Both the position numbers and the translations under genes were made by a program. The notes beneath the pieces were generated by a model. It worked only from the letters and a program-made list of their open reading frames with translations. It did no database searches and was not told where the DNA came from. From Coriobacteriaceae bacterium (GTDB taxonomy: Bacteria > Actinomycetota > Coriobacteriia > Coriobacteriales > UMGS124): a stretch of DNA of 64,000 bases. Each line of letters opens with the position of its first letter. Position 1 is the first letter of the stretch. The stretch lies in the NCBI GenBank assembly GCA_019421015.1, contig JAHZGC010000007.1, positions 18,795 through 82,794 of the forward strand, written 5' to 3'. Shown piece after piece: positions 26,541 through 35,238 of the stretch.

Positions 26541-26764
26541 TGCCAGCGGAACGTCCCTTCGTTGACAAAGAATGACGACCGTGAACGATTGGACAGGGCA
26601 TTTAGAACGGGCAGACGTATCTAATGTAAAAATACCCTAGGAAATATATCATTGGTATAAATAAATGCTACCCCGAAGTACCCACGGCGACCTCGGGATG
26701 TCGCTCACAGTCGTTCATTTATGCCAGCTGGATGCCCGTTTCGCTGCAAACGCTGTCACAGGCC
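26541..26764. repeat. ~220-bp inverted-repeat element M1, copy a
   Basis: The left end (GACAAAGAATGACGACCGTG) and the right end (read in reverse: TGGCATAAATGAACGACTGTG) form long imperfect inverted ends; the interior is AT-rich. It matches the element at 31174-31391 along its whole length, including the interior (ATGTAAAAAT vs ATGCAAAGAT; ATCATTGGTATAAATAAA vs ATCATTGTTACAAATAAA) and the right end GTCACAGGCC. It fills the gap between the phosphatase gene and a convergent LuxR gene. Confidence 0.85.
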
Positions 26765-26780
26765 GAGCTTAAAGATCGCC

Positions 26781-28253
26781 TCACCCCCGCCCATGCACCC
26801 ACTCCACGAGTTCGTCTTTGGTATGCACACCGCACTTGCGGTAGAGGTTCTTGGCATGAGACTGCACGGTACTCAGGGAAAGACCCATCTCGGCGGCGGT
26901 CTTTTGGTAGCTGTACCCGCGCAAAACGCAGCCCATGACCTCGAGCTCGCGCGGCGTCAGGCCGTAGAGGCGAACCCGCTCCTCAGAGACCAGGCCGGTT
27001 GGAACGGATGCCGCCGAAACGTCGGACCCAGGAGATTCTTTGCCATCGGGACACGGCGCGGCCGTCTCGGCACCCCCGCCTCCCCATATGGCACCGCCAA
27101 AGGCCAAAAACACGAATGTTGCCGCAATCAGAAGGAACACCAGCACAAGTAGGAGCGGAACAAACCCCGTAGCCTCGGGCGATCCCACCAGGACAGTCAT
27201 CCACGGAGCGAGCAGCTTGCCACAGAAGACCGGCACGACCTTGCAGATGCAGAACACAAAGCAGAACAGCAGAGCAACCGATAGGGCGCGCTCTCGTGCC
27301 AGGCGCACCAGCAAGATCCAAAGTAGCAGCTCAAAACAGTTAAAAGCCGCCGCCACGAGACCTTCTCCCACAACGAAGTACCGGGGCAAGCCGGCAAGCA
27401 TCAGAAGCATGCCGGCGATAGCCACCAGGGCGAGCACGACCCAGGCGACCTTGATAGACGGGGCCCAGTCTTCGGGGCCCTTTCCCCTAACGAGCACAAG
27501 CATGACGCCCATAAAGCCAAAGGCCACCGCCACATCAACCACACGCACCAACAGGGCAATCCGGGCTTCGAGGCTCACAAAAGCGCCCACGGTGATGCGT
27601 CCCGCAAAGAGGAAGACCGCGATCATGACCACGAGCAGTAGCGGGAGACGCCTGAGACCGCCAAGGGAGTAATCGGGCGTGCGACCCACGGAGGCGCCAT
27701 CGGGTCGGCAGAGAAGCCAGGCCACCGCAGAGCCAACGGGAGCAAGCAGGGTAAAGCCGAGGGCAGCCCTCTGCGACGCAAGGTCCGTGATCGGGGCAAG
27801 GGAACCGAACGCATAGCCGATAACCATGACCAGCAAGGCGCTACGCCCATCCATGGCGAGCAACGATGACGCCCAGGCCAGGGTCAGCGCCACGTAACCA
27901 AGGGCCACGGCGGCAGTACCCAGCCCAAATGCAAGCGGTTCGACCCCGCCAAGCCCAGGAGCAAGGGCGAGCAGAAAAGCCCCGAGCGTACCCACGCAGC
28001 AGAGCGCGGCGGGAGCGGCGGAGGGCCTTGCAAACAGGGGCTCGACCCTGCGGCGGAGAAGGACCGCGCCCACGCACAGCACCGCCAATGCCACCAATAC
28101 GGCAAGCAGGGTGCCTCGATTAGCCTGGGCCGGATCGGTATAGCCCCCGAGTACCGCCGCGAACTCGAACTGGCGCAAGGTGGGCCAATAAAGCGCAAAG
28201 CCCAGCACCCCCATGATCACCCGTAACCCTGTATGAGCCGTCTCGGCACGCAC
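26781..28253 (-). CDS. LuxR-family regulator with ~12 membrane segments (flavoprotein locus 2)
   Basis: The start chosen is GTG at 28253, 8 nt after GAGAGGAG; an ATG at 28292 lies upstream without a ribosome site. The ~490-residue protein has about twelve hydrophobic helices (VIMGVLGFALYWPTL to LLVLVFLLIAATFVFLAFGGAIWG), a polar linker and the C-terminal LuxR domain GLTPRELEVMGCVLRGYSYQKTAAEMGLSLSTVQSHAKNLYRKCGVHTKDELVEWV. It diverges from the cytochrome and flavoprotein genes of locus 2 and is the obvious candidate to control them. Confidence 0.9.
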   Translation of the reverse strand: MRAETAHTGLRVIMGVLGFALYWPTLRQFEFAAVLGGYTDPAQANRGTLLAVLVALAVLCVGAVLLRRRVEPLFARPSAAPAALCCVGTLGAFLLALAPGLGGVEPLAFGLGTAAVALGYVALTLAWASSLLAMDGRSALLVMVIGYAFGSLAPITDLASQRAALGFTLLAPVGSAVAWLLCRPDGASVGRTPDYSLGGLRRLPLLLVVMIAVFLFAGRITVGAFVSLEARIALLVRVVDVAVAFGFMGVMLVLVRGKGPEDWAPSIKVAWVVLALVAIAGMLLMLAGLPRYFVVGEGLVAAAFNCFELLLWILLVRLARERALSVALLFCFVFCICKVVPVFCGKLLAPWMTVLVGSPEATGFVPLLLVLVFLLIAATFVFLAFGGAIWGGGGAETAAPCPDGKESPGSDVSAASVPTGLVSEERVRLYGLTPRELEVMGCVLRGYSYQKTAAEMGLSLSTVQSHAKNLYRKCGVHTKDELVEWVHGRG

Positions 28254-28359
28254 CGCCGGCGCTCCTCTCCCCCATCTTCCACAAAAGCCCAAGGCTACCA
28301 GTCTAAAGGAATGCGACCGCGGTACCTTGGTTGGCGATCACAAAAACCCACGTCAAAGA

Positions 28360-28412
28360 CTCCCCAATTATATGGGAGCCGCCGGATTTTTAAGCCTGCT
28401 TGAGGTTTCACA
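28360..28412 (+). promoter_or_regulatory. candidate operator ahead of flavoprotein locus 2
   Basis: A dyad CTCCCCAATTATATGGGAG (28360-28378) matches the locus-1 dyad at 20839-20857 in 13 of 19 positions, and GAGGTTTCACA at 28402-28412 is identical to 20854-20864. Both sit in the LuxR/reductase divergent region. Confidence 0.4.
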
Positions 28413-28521
28413 TGTTTCATAGGGCAACCTTTGCCCACCCTCTTGCCAAGATGGGGCCACAGGTGGGCGGCCCTCATGCCACCCGCCGCGCAACAAGCCG
28501 TCACGACAAGGGGAGGTTTAC

Positions 28522-29058
28522 ATGGCTATGAAGGAGAGGTCCTTTGGGTCCAAGGCGCACCGCACCGTATGCGCCTTTGCCGGGGCAGCGCTGATGGTCG
28601 GGGCCACGCTCGGAGCCGGACTCGGCATCGCCGGAACGCTCGACAGCAACTCAATCGTAAACAAGGACATGGACGTGGTGGCCGCCTACTCGGAGAGCTA
28701 CTTTACGGCCGCCGATGACTCGGTCATGGGCGCGCACCGCAACCTTGGCCTCACGTGCATCTCGTGCCACCCGATGTCCGACGGCACCCAACCCGACGCA
28801 GTCGAAAGCGCAAGCGGTGCCCAAGAGACCTGCATGACCACCGGCTGCCACGACGACTGGGACGCTATCGTGGAAGCAACGAGCGACTGCATGGGGACGC
28901 CCACGGTCTACAACCCCTCGGGCGTGTACAACCCCCACTCCAACCACCGCAGCCCCGCCGACTGCGGCGAGTGCCACAAGATGCACACGGTGCAGACGCT
29001 CACCTGCGCGCAGTGCCATAAGGTAGATATGCCCGCCGGTTGGGCAGGCTTCTACTAA
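28522..29058 (+). CDS. small exported multiheme c-type cytochrome (flavoprotein locus 2)
   Basis: A 178-residue protein with an N-terminal signal or anchor (HRTVCAFAGAALMVGATLGAGLGIAGTL). Heme sites: CISCH at 79-83, CGECH at 148-152 and CAQCH at 162-166, plus CMTTGCH at 104-110, a C-x4-CH variant, giving four probable hemes. The layout resembles the tetraheme domain of flavocytochrome c fumarate reductases. The flavoprotein gene follows 68 bp downstream, so this is probably its electron donor, encoded as a separate subunit. The ATG follows GGGGAGG. Confidence 0.9.
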   Translation: MAMKERSFGSKAHRTVCAFAGAALMVGATLGAGLGIAGTLDSNSIVNKDMDVVAAYSESYFTAADDSVMGAHRNLGLTCISCHPMSDGTQPDAVESASGAQETCMTTGCHDDWDAIVEATSDCMGTPTVYNPSGVYNPHSNHRSPADCGECHKMHTVQTLTCAQCHKVDMPAGWAGFY

Positions 29059-29126
29059 TTTGCGGCGTGGCCCCGTTCGCCGTGTCGTCCTTTTCTGACC
29101 TCTACTCCATAAGGAGCGTGTAATCT

Positions 29127-30770
29127 ATGAGCAGCATCAACCAGGCATCTCGCCGCGACTTCATTGCGGGAGCGGCGGCTTTGGCAGGTGCCGGCGTTGC
29201 CGGTGCGGCCGTCGCGGCAGGCATACCCCAAACGGCCGTCGCCACCGAAACGGCCCCCGAGCCCCAGCCCATCGAAGAGACCTACGACTGCGATGTCGTG
29301 GTCTGCGGCTCCGGCACCGCCGGCCTGTGCGGCGCATGGCGGGCCGCCGAACTCGGCGCCAAGGTCATCTTGGTGGAAACCCACGGCGAGGAGGGCGTGG
29401 GCGGCAACTCCCGCTTCGTCGAGGGCATGTCAAGCGGCGGGTGCACCTACGCCGACGGCGTCCTCACGCTGAACGAAGGCCCCGACATCTTCGACTACGG
29501 CTTCACGGTCATCTCCGACTACTGCCACTGCGCCTGCGACCTGCGTCTTCTCCGCAAGTTCGTGACCTGGATGAACCCCATGCTCGACTGGACCCACAAC
29601 GTCCAGGGCATCGACTTCCTCGGTCTCGACATCCCGCTGAACAACACCATGATGGCCCCGCCCATCAGCTACAAGCCCAACGAGGACCACAGCATCGGCG
29701 GCGGCCGTATGGCCATCTACACGATGTACGAGGGGTGCAAAAACCTCGGCGTCGAGTTCCTGTTCGACTCCCGCGCCATCGACCTTGTGATGAAGGACGG
29801 CGCGGCCGCAGGCGTGGTCTGCGAGCACCTGGACGGCAGCCGCATGCAGGTCAACGCCAAAGCGGTCATGTTCGCCACGGGCGGCTTCTCGGCCAACGGC
29901 GAGATGGTCGAGAAGTACACCCACTACAGCTACGAGTCACTCATCCCCTACGGCACCTCAGGCAGCCAGGTGGGCGACGCTATCAACATGGGCCTCTCCG
30001 TGGGAGCCGCCCTGCACCACCCCGAGGCACTCATGTTCTGCAGCCCCGTGCTGCCGGGCCACTTCAACAAGAGCGCACTGGTCATCTGTGGCTGCAACCA
30101 GGCTGACACCTGCTTTTTCAATGAGAAGGGCGAGCGCTTCTGCAACGAGGAGTGCATCAAGGACTGGGCCGAGTCAGGCAACACCGGTGCCCTGCAGAAG
30201 CACATCTTTACGGTCATCGACCAGGACTTCGTTGAGAAGATCCACACCGAGGGCCCGGTGACCAAGCGCACGAACTACTTCAAGGCCAACGAGCCGGTAC
30301 CCTACTTCCAAGAAGAGATCGACGAGGCCTTGCTGCGCGAGAACCCCCGCGTCGTGAAGGCCGACACCCTGGAGGAGCTGGCTGAGAAGCTCGGCATGAA
30401 GGACCCCCAGACCCTGGTAGACAACATCGCCGAGTGGAACAGCTGGTGCGACGAGGGTAAGGACCACGACTTCCTCAAGGCCCCCGAGCTCATGCGCAAG
30501 ATCCAGACGCCGCCCTTCTACGGCTTTAAGACCATCCTGGCGTTCTACACCACGGTGGGTGGCCTAAAATGCGACGAGTTTGCCCGCGTGCTCGACCAGA
30601 GCTACGAGCCCATCCCCGGCCTCTACGCCCTGGGCTCCGACTGCGCCGGCCTCTTTGGCGGCATGTACGACGTGGCCGCTTGCCCCGGCTCCGGCCAGAT
30701 GTGGTGCCGCGAGACCGGTTACTGGGCCGGCACCCACGCAGTGGAGGAGTACCTGCCGACGCTGGGGTAA
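29127..30770 (+). CDS. Tat-exported FAD-dependent fumarate-reductase-like flavoprotein (locus 2)
   Basis: A 547-residue protein with Tat signal ASRRDFIAGAAALAG and Rossmann motif YDCDVVVCGSGTAGLCGAWRAAELGAKVILVE. FAD_binding_2 blocks: VGGNSRFVEGMSSGG, AVMFATGGFSANGEMVEKYTHY, GDAINMGLSVGAALHHPE, FNEKGERFCNEECIKDWAE and the C-terminal GLYALGSDCAGLFGGMYDVAACPGSGQMWCRETGYWAG. It is unusually Cys-rich (DYCHCACD, VICGCNQADTC). The adjacent cytochrome gene points to an extracytoplasmic reductase fed by hemes. The substrate cannot be read from sequence. It is only distantly similar to the locus-1 enzyme. Confidence 0.9.
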   Translation: MSSINQASRRDFIAGAAALAGAGVAGAAVAAGIPQTAVATETAPEPQPIEETYDCDVVVCGSGTAGLCGAWRAAELGAKVILVETHGEEGVGGNSRFVEGMSSGGCTYADGVLTLNEGPDIFDYGFTVISDYCHCACDLRLLRKFVTWMNPMLDWTHNVQGIDFLGLDIPLNNTMMAPPISYKPNEDHSIGGGRMAIYTMYEGCKNLGVEFLFDSRAIDLVMKDGAAAGVVCEHLDGSRMQVNAKAVMFATGGFSANGEMVEKYTHYSYESLIPYGTSGSQVGDAINMGLSVGAALHHPEALMFCSPVLPGHFNKSALVICGCNQADTCFFNEKGERFCNEECIKDWAESGNTGALQKHIFTVIDQDFVEKIHTEGPVTKRTNYFKANEPVPYFQEEIDEALLRENPRVVKADTLEELAEKLGMKDPQTLVDNIAEWNSWCDEGKDHDFLKAPELMRKIQTPPFYGFKTILAFYTTVGGLKCDEFARVLDQSYEPIPGLYALGSDCAGLFGGMYDVAACPGSGQMWCRETGYWAGTHAVEEYLPTLG

Positions 30771-30805
30771 GTTAGCCAGACAATAAGAACAGGCTATGGG
30801 ACCAG

Positions 30806-30850
30806 TCTCGGCTTGCGCGCTTTTGCCTGCAAGCCGGGGCTTCTTTTTTT
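30806..30850 (+). terminator. rho-independent terminator after flavoprotein locus 2
   Basis: Stem CTCGGCTTGC / GCAAGCCGGG (with a G-U-type pair) around a CGCTTTTGCCT loop, followed by GGCTTC and a T7 run, 36 bp after the flavoprotein stop. Confidence 0.85.
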
Positions 30851-30997
30851 GACAGGATGCGCGGCAAGAGCGTAAGTGCTGCCACCAGGTGGGGCCGCCA
30901 AGGGCCTGTGGAGGAATAACAGTTTCTTGAAAAGGACCCCTCCCTGGCCGCATGGCGGGGTTGTGCGGGACCGCAGGCGGCCAAAAGGAGGCTGGAC

Positions 30998-31156
30998 GTG
31001 AAGCAGGTGATGCATCGTATCGCTAAGATAGCAGGTAGCAGCCGTGCGGCTTTCAACCCTCCTTCAGGAATCCCGACAGGCCCTCCCGACGTCGCGCACA
31101 ACCCCCATATGCGGCCACCGATTGGGCTCAACGGCGGAATTCAGCCTATTTGTTGA
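30998..31156 (+). CDS. possible 52-residue small ORF
   Basis: A GTG start 6 nt after a strong AAGGAGG opens 52 codons (start MKQVMHRIAKIAGSSRAAF, then a Pro/Gly-rich tail ending GGIQPIC). No family, signal or membrane segment is recognised, and the region follows a terminator. The ribosome site is the only argument. Apart from this and the M1 element, the 634-bp gap 30771-31404 holds nothing recognised. Confidence 0.2.
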   Translation: MKQVMHRIAKIAGSSRAAFNPPSGIPTGPPDVAHNPHMRPPIGLNGGIQPIC

Positions 31157-31173
31157 GGGAAATAGATTTGTTA

Positions 31174-31391
31174 GCGAAACGCCCCTTTGTTGGCAAAGAA
31201 TGACGGCCGTGAACGATTGAGTGAAGCGTTTTGAACAAATACACGTATCGAATGCAAAGATGCCTCAGGTAATGCATCATTGTTACAAATAAACGATACC
31301 CCGGGGTGCCTTACCAACCCCGGAGCGTCGTTCACGGTCGTTCATTTTTGCCAGTGGGGCACCCGTTCCGTTGCAAACGCCGTCACAGGCC
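31174..31391. repeat. ~220-bp inverted-repeat element M1, copy b
   Basis: Left end TGGCAAAGAATGACGGCCGT GAACG pairs with the right end CGTTCACGGTCGTTC-ATTTTTGCCA; the pairing continues outward (GCGAAACG... / ...CGTTCCGTTGC). It matches copy a over its entire length. It lies between the flavoprotein locus and a convergent sulfite-oxidase-like gene. Confidence 0.88.
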
Positions 31392-31404
31392 AGCCCGCAG
31401 CCCC

Positions 31405-32217
31405 TTACGCCACCTCGCCGCCCAGCAGCACGCCCACGTTGGGGAGGTTGGCGGCATACTCGGCGCGGGCCTCGTCGCTCGTGGGGCTGGCGGGAACCAC
31501 GTCGCGCTCCTCCACACGCACGCTCGCCACGTCGCGCACAAAGTAGCTGGCCGGCGTGGAACCCAGCCACAGTTGGTTGGTACCGCCCACGGACTGCTCC
31601 AGGCGGCTGCCGTTCACGTCAAAGACGATGGGGCAGTAGTGGCTGCGCAGGTAGCTCAGGGGCAGGGCCACCTCGTAGCCGTCGCTCGAGGTAAAGACCA
31701 CGGTGTTGGCGGTCTCGCTGGGCTGGGCCATCTCGACCAGGATCATGGCAGAGATGCCCCTGACCAGGGCGTTTGCCGTGGCTCGGCCGTCGGCGGGGTT
31801 GCCCAGGCAGGAGCAGCCCATGACCACCGACTGCACGGCGTCGGTCTGGGCGATCTCCTGCACGGTGGCCGAGAAGCCCCGCTCCACGGCACCCTCGACG
31901 GTGAGGACCCAGTTCTCGGCGGTCTCGGCACCGTTGGTCTCGGAGGCGCGGGCGCCGCACAGGTAGCGCGAGCCCTCGGCAAGGTTGCGGGCGATCTCGT
32001 CGTTGGAGGAGACCTCGTCCTGGACAAAGGAGAACGTTCCCGTGACCTCGGGGACGGTCACGCGGTCGGCTGCGGCCTGCTCGACGGCTGCAGCCTGGAC
32101 GGCGGGAGCGGCCACAGCTTGGGAGGCGTCGGCGGCGATCGCGACCCCGGCGACGCCGGCGGTCAGTGCCAGGACCGAGGCAGCCCCGGCGGCAATGGTC
32201 TTAGAAGTAACGCTCAT
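31405..32217 (-). CDS. exported sulfite-oxidase-fold molybdopterin protein
   Basis: A 270-residue protein with a signal peptide (TIAAGAASVLALTAGVAGVAIA). The remainder matches the sulfite oxidase/YedY-type Moco domain: WVLTVEGAVERGFSATVQEI, then VVMGCSCLGNPADGRATANALVRGI, where Cys137 sits where the Mo-ligand Cys of the family (EC.GNP) is found, then TVVFTSSDGYEVALPLSYL and IVFDVNGSRLEQSVGGTNQLWLG. The domain is short and the dimerisation domain is absent. It follows the larger cytochrome-fused homologue by 32 bp, probably as second gene of that operon; it may be its small partner or a diverged duplicate. Confidence 0.8.
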   Translation of the reverse strand: MSVTSKTIAAGAASVLALTAGVAGVAIAADASQAVAAPAVQAAAVEQAAADRVTVPEVTGTFSFVQDEVSSNDEIARNLAEGSRYLCGARASETNGAETAENWVLTVEGAVERGFSATVQEIAQTDAVQSVVMGCSCLGNPADGRATANALVRGISAMILVEMAQPSETANTVVFTSSDGYEVALPLSYLRSHYCPIVFDVNGSRLEQSVGGTNQLWLGSTPASYFVRDVASVRVEERDVVPASPTSDEARAEYAANLPNVGVLLGGEVA

Positions 32218-32249
32218 GATACACCGTTCCTCTCGGCGGTCGCAAGGGG

Positions 32250-33848
32250 TTATCGGACGTTGAAGAAGACCTGGTCGGGCTGGTAGCTCACCGCGCCGGA
32301 CTCGGTGGTGGCGCGCACCTGCAGCACATAGGCGCCCGGCGCCAGCTGGTCAGGGGTGAAGTACCAGTACACCCAGGCCAGCCGGTCGGAGTCGGAGGTG
32401 TCGAACGCCGTCCAGGTGGCTCCCCTGTCCAGGGAGAACTCCACCGTGGCGATCTTCTCGTCGGTCGCCCAGGCATAGCCCTCAAAGGTGTAGGGCTCCT
32501 CGGCCGAGACGACCTGGCCCTCCTTGAAGTGGGTCACCGCCACGTTGGGGTTGTTGTAGGGCACGACCTCTTCGTCGGAGGTCACGCCGTGGCCGCCGTT
32601 GTGGTCGTTGATGGGGTTGCCGTCGGGCGAGAGCGTCCAACCGTCCCACATCTTGAGCTCCTCGAGCGGGGTGTCCACGACGCTGATCTCGTTGACCCAG
32701 CGGATGGAGGCGGGGATGCCCTGGCCCGGCCAGCAGGTCATGAGCGGGAAGCCGTTCTCCCAGTCCAGATACTCGCCGTTCACCTTGAAGATCAGGTAGC
32801 CGTCGGTCTCCTCATAGCGCGCAAAGTCGCTTGCGCGGCCCCAGCCGTCGGGGGCGTAGCTCATGATGGCGGTGGCGCCGTCCTTGACGCCGCCGGCCTT
32901 CTCGAGCAGCCACGAGATCGGGATGCCCGTGACCTCCATGTTGGCGATGGCCTCGCCGCCGGGCGCGTTCATGATGCACTCCATGGCCACGGTGGTGGTG
33001 ACCAGGGGCGCCTCGTCGATGAGGTCGGTCAGCTTGGCTGTGAAGGGCTGCTCCACCAGGCCGCTGACCGTGACCTCCCAGGTATCGAAGACGTCCATGT
33101 CGAGCTCCTCGCCGGCATAGCCGCGGGCGATGTTCGAGGTGTTGGTCTCGGTGTAGTACCAGCTGGCGTCGAACATGGGGGTCGTGACGTCCTGGCGGTA
33201 GCTGAACTCGCCCTGCACGTCGGCCACCGACCCGATGCCCTGCATGACGTCGTACTTCACGTCGTCCCACAGCTGCATACCCTGGCCGTCGGCCGTGGCG
33301 GCATGGCAGGTCATGCAGTTGTTCACCACCCCGCTTTTGTTGTGGATGCCGTGGATGGTGTTGCCGAACTCGCCGGGGTCGTCCACGTAGCCGTAGCCGT
33401 AGTCGTGGCAGATGCGGCAGTCGTCCACCGTGGTGGTAGTCCCCAGGCCGTTGTCGAGCTCCAGGTGGAAGAAGTCCATGTTCCTCAGGACCTGGGCCAA
33501 GTCGTCGTGACAGGCGTTGCAGCCGCGGTTGTCGGCGTCGAGGTAGCGCGTGTTGTAGCTCAGGTCGCCGCCGTTCACGTAGTACATCTGGAAGTACGAG
33601 GTGTCGTAGGGCGTGCGCTGGACCTGGGTGCCGTCCTCGAGGGTCGCGACCTCGGGGGCGTACTCCTGCGCGGTCTCCTCCCAGCGCTGCTCCAGGTCTG
33701 CCTGATATTCCTCGCCGGTGGCGGCGTCGCTCTGGAACGCCTGGGCAGCCTGCACCCCGCCCAGCGTGGCCGCGAGCAGCCCGGCTGCCAGGGCGCACCC
33801 CGCAATGGCCTTGTACGCGCGGCCCGTCTTGATCGTCGTGTGGGACAT
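32250..33848 (-). CDS. triheme cytochrome c fused to a sulfite-oxidase-type molybdopterin domain
   Basis: The ATG at 33848, after AAGGAGG, gives 532 residues with a signal peptide (AIAGCALAAGLLAATLGGVQAAQA). Three heme motifs follow: CNACH (110-114), CRICH (144-148) and CMTCH (178-182), with extra His (HGIHN) for axial ligation. From ~255 starts a sulfite-oxidase Moco domain: WEVTVSGLVEQPFTAKLTDLI, the Mo Cys291 in VAMECIMNAPGGEAIANMEVTGIP, then a C-terminal dimerisation-type Ig domain (FEGYAWATDEKIATVEFSLDRGATW). The hemes would wire the Mo site to an external partner. It acts outside the membrane; oxidation of sulfite or reduction of another oxo-anion are both possible. Confidence 0.88.
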   Translation of the reverse strand: MSHTTIKTGRAYKAIAGCALAAGLLAATLGGVQAAQAFQSDAATGEEYQADLEQRWEETAQEYAPEVATLEDGTQVQRTPYDTSYFQMYYVNGGDLSYNTRYLDADNRGCNACHDDLAQVLRNMDFFHLELDNGLGTTTTVDDCRICHDYGYGYVDDPGEFGNTIHGIHNKSGVVNNCMTCHAATADGQGMQLWDDVKYDVMQGIGSVADVQGEFSYRQDVTTPMFDASWYYTETNTSNIARGYAGEELDMDVFDTWEVTVSGLVEQPFTAKLTDLIDEAPLVTTTVAMECIMNAPGGEAIANMEVTGIPISWLLEKAGGVKDGATAIMSYAPDGWGRASDFARYEETDGYLIFKVNGEYLDWENGFPLMTCWPGQGIPASIRWVNEISVVDTPLEELKMWDGWTLSPDGNPINDHNGGHGVTSDEEVVPYNNPNVAVTHFKEGQVVSAEEPYTFEGYAWATDEKIATVEFSLDRGATWTAFDTSDSDRLAWVYWYFTPDQLAPGAYVLQVRATTESGAVSYQPDQVFFNVR

Positions 33849-34130
33849 GACCCCTCCTTGTAAAATCGCCTCTCTTGCGTGCTTCAGGAGGGAATGTACA
33901 ACTGCGCCCCAACGGCACACCTATGCCCAAAAGCAACCGGATACGCATCGCACCCGCACGCCTTGCGGCCGAGGCCCGCTTCAGGGGCCAACCAGCCAGG
34001 CAGGGCTGTGGTGGACAGAACCGCGGCTTTCTCGACAGATCCGGGAGTTCGTACCACCCCGGCCAACACCACCCGAGTGGAGCCCAGGACCCAGAAACCC
34101 CCTCGGACTCGCGCTCCCCTCCCCCATCGT

Positions 34131-35060
34131 CTACAGCGTCTGGAGGTCTTCTCCGCCAGGAACGGGCTCGGCAGGGGCCGGGCGGCGGCGGGCGTTGCGG
34201 ATGTCGACCGGCAGGTAGAGGCGCATCATCATGTCGCGCCCCTCGTAGGCAAAGAGCGGCGACTCGAGCACCATGTCGCTGTAGTAGTCGCCCGAGACCG
34301 TGTAGCCGCGCTCGGCAGCCACGTCGAGCAGGCGGCAGAGCCAGTGGTACTCGGCGTGGTCGCCGTTGGGCAGCAGGGTCGAGCCGATCGTGACCGTGAG
34401 GTAGTAGCCCTCGTTCCAGTACTCGTCGTCGGAGCAGAACCCGCGCTCGTCGGTGATGAAGCCGCCCACGGTCATGAACGCGCGGTCTGCCAACGACTCC
34501 TGAGAGATGATGCACCCCACGTTGTGGAAGAGCGCCATGGGCAGCCCCCGATCGACGAACTGCTGCTTGATCTCGCGCAGGGCGATCTCCCAGCGGCGCA
34601 GGCGGGGGTTCTCGGGCGTGGGGCGCGGCTCGTACTGGTAGGGCGTGATAGAAAACCGCGCGATGCGCCGGCGGCGCACCCACTCCAGCGAGATGCGCTC
34701 GAAGACCGGGTTGTTCTCGTAGAGGTTGCACGAGCGCACGAGGCGGTTCACCGAGTGCTTGGCCATCTCGATCTCGAAGGCCTGGCGCTCGAGCTCCTCG
34801 GTCTTGCGCTCCAGCACCTCGCGCATAAGGTCCACGTCGTGGTTCTCGAGCACCCCCTTCATCTCGGCGAGCGAGAAGCCCACGGCCTGCATCTGCTGGA
34901 TGGTGTCGAGCACGGGGCACTGCTCGTAGGCGTAGTAGCGGTAGCCGGTGTCGGGGTCTATATAGCGCGGCTCAAGCAGCCCCTTCTGCTCGTAAAGGCG
35001 CAAGGCCTTCTTGCTGACCCCGTTGAGTTGCGCCATCTGCCCCGCAGTCAGCAGCTCCAT
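34131..35060 (-). CDS. MerR-family regulator with effector-binding domain
   Basis: The ATG at 35060 follows GGGAGGTCG. The 309-residue protein begins with the MerR winged helix (LLTAGQMAQLNGVSKKALRLYEQKGLLEPRYIDPDTGYRYYAYEQCPVLDTIQQMQAVGFSLAEMKGVLE), a coiled-coil dimer helix (~75-110), and a ~180-residue GyrI-like/BmrR-type ligand domain (GCIISQESLADRAFMTVGGFITDE; GYYLTVTIGSTLLP). Such regulators bind hydrophobic drugs or metabolites. It stands 282 bp upstream of the cytochrome/Mo fusion in the same direction and may control it, though no operator was identified. Confidence 0.9.
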   Translation of the reverse strand: MELLTAGQMAQLNGVSKKALRLYEQKGLLEPRYIDPDTGYRYYAYEQCPVLDTIQQMQAVGFSLAEMKGVLENHDVDLMREVLERKTEELERQAFEIEMAKHSVNRLVRSCNLYENNPVFERISLEWVRRRRIARFSITPYQYEPRPTPENPRLRRWEIALREIKQQFVDRGLPMALFHNVGCIISQESLADRAFMTVGGFITDERGFCSDDEYWNEGYYLTVTIGSTLLPNGDHAEYHWLCRLLDVAAERGYTVSGDYYSDMVLESPLFAYEGRDMMMRLYLPVDIRNARRRPAPAEPVPGGEDLQTL

Positions 35061-35238
35061 AGACGACCTCCCGGACGAATCGGTTCTCGACCTGACTCTC
35101 GCCCTGCAAGTATAGCGTCGCCCACATGCAGGGGCGCAGGTTCGGTGCCCTTGACCGTGCCCCAAGGGAACGGTTTAAGGTTCGCTTATGGCAGTCCACA
35201 GGATTGCCGGGCCGCAAGACAGGCGGAAGGGGAACACC

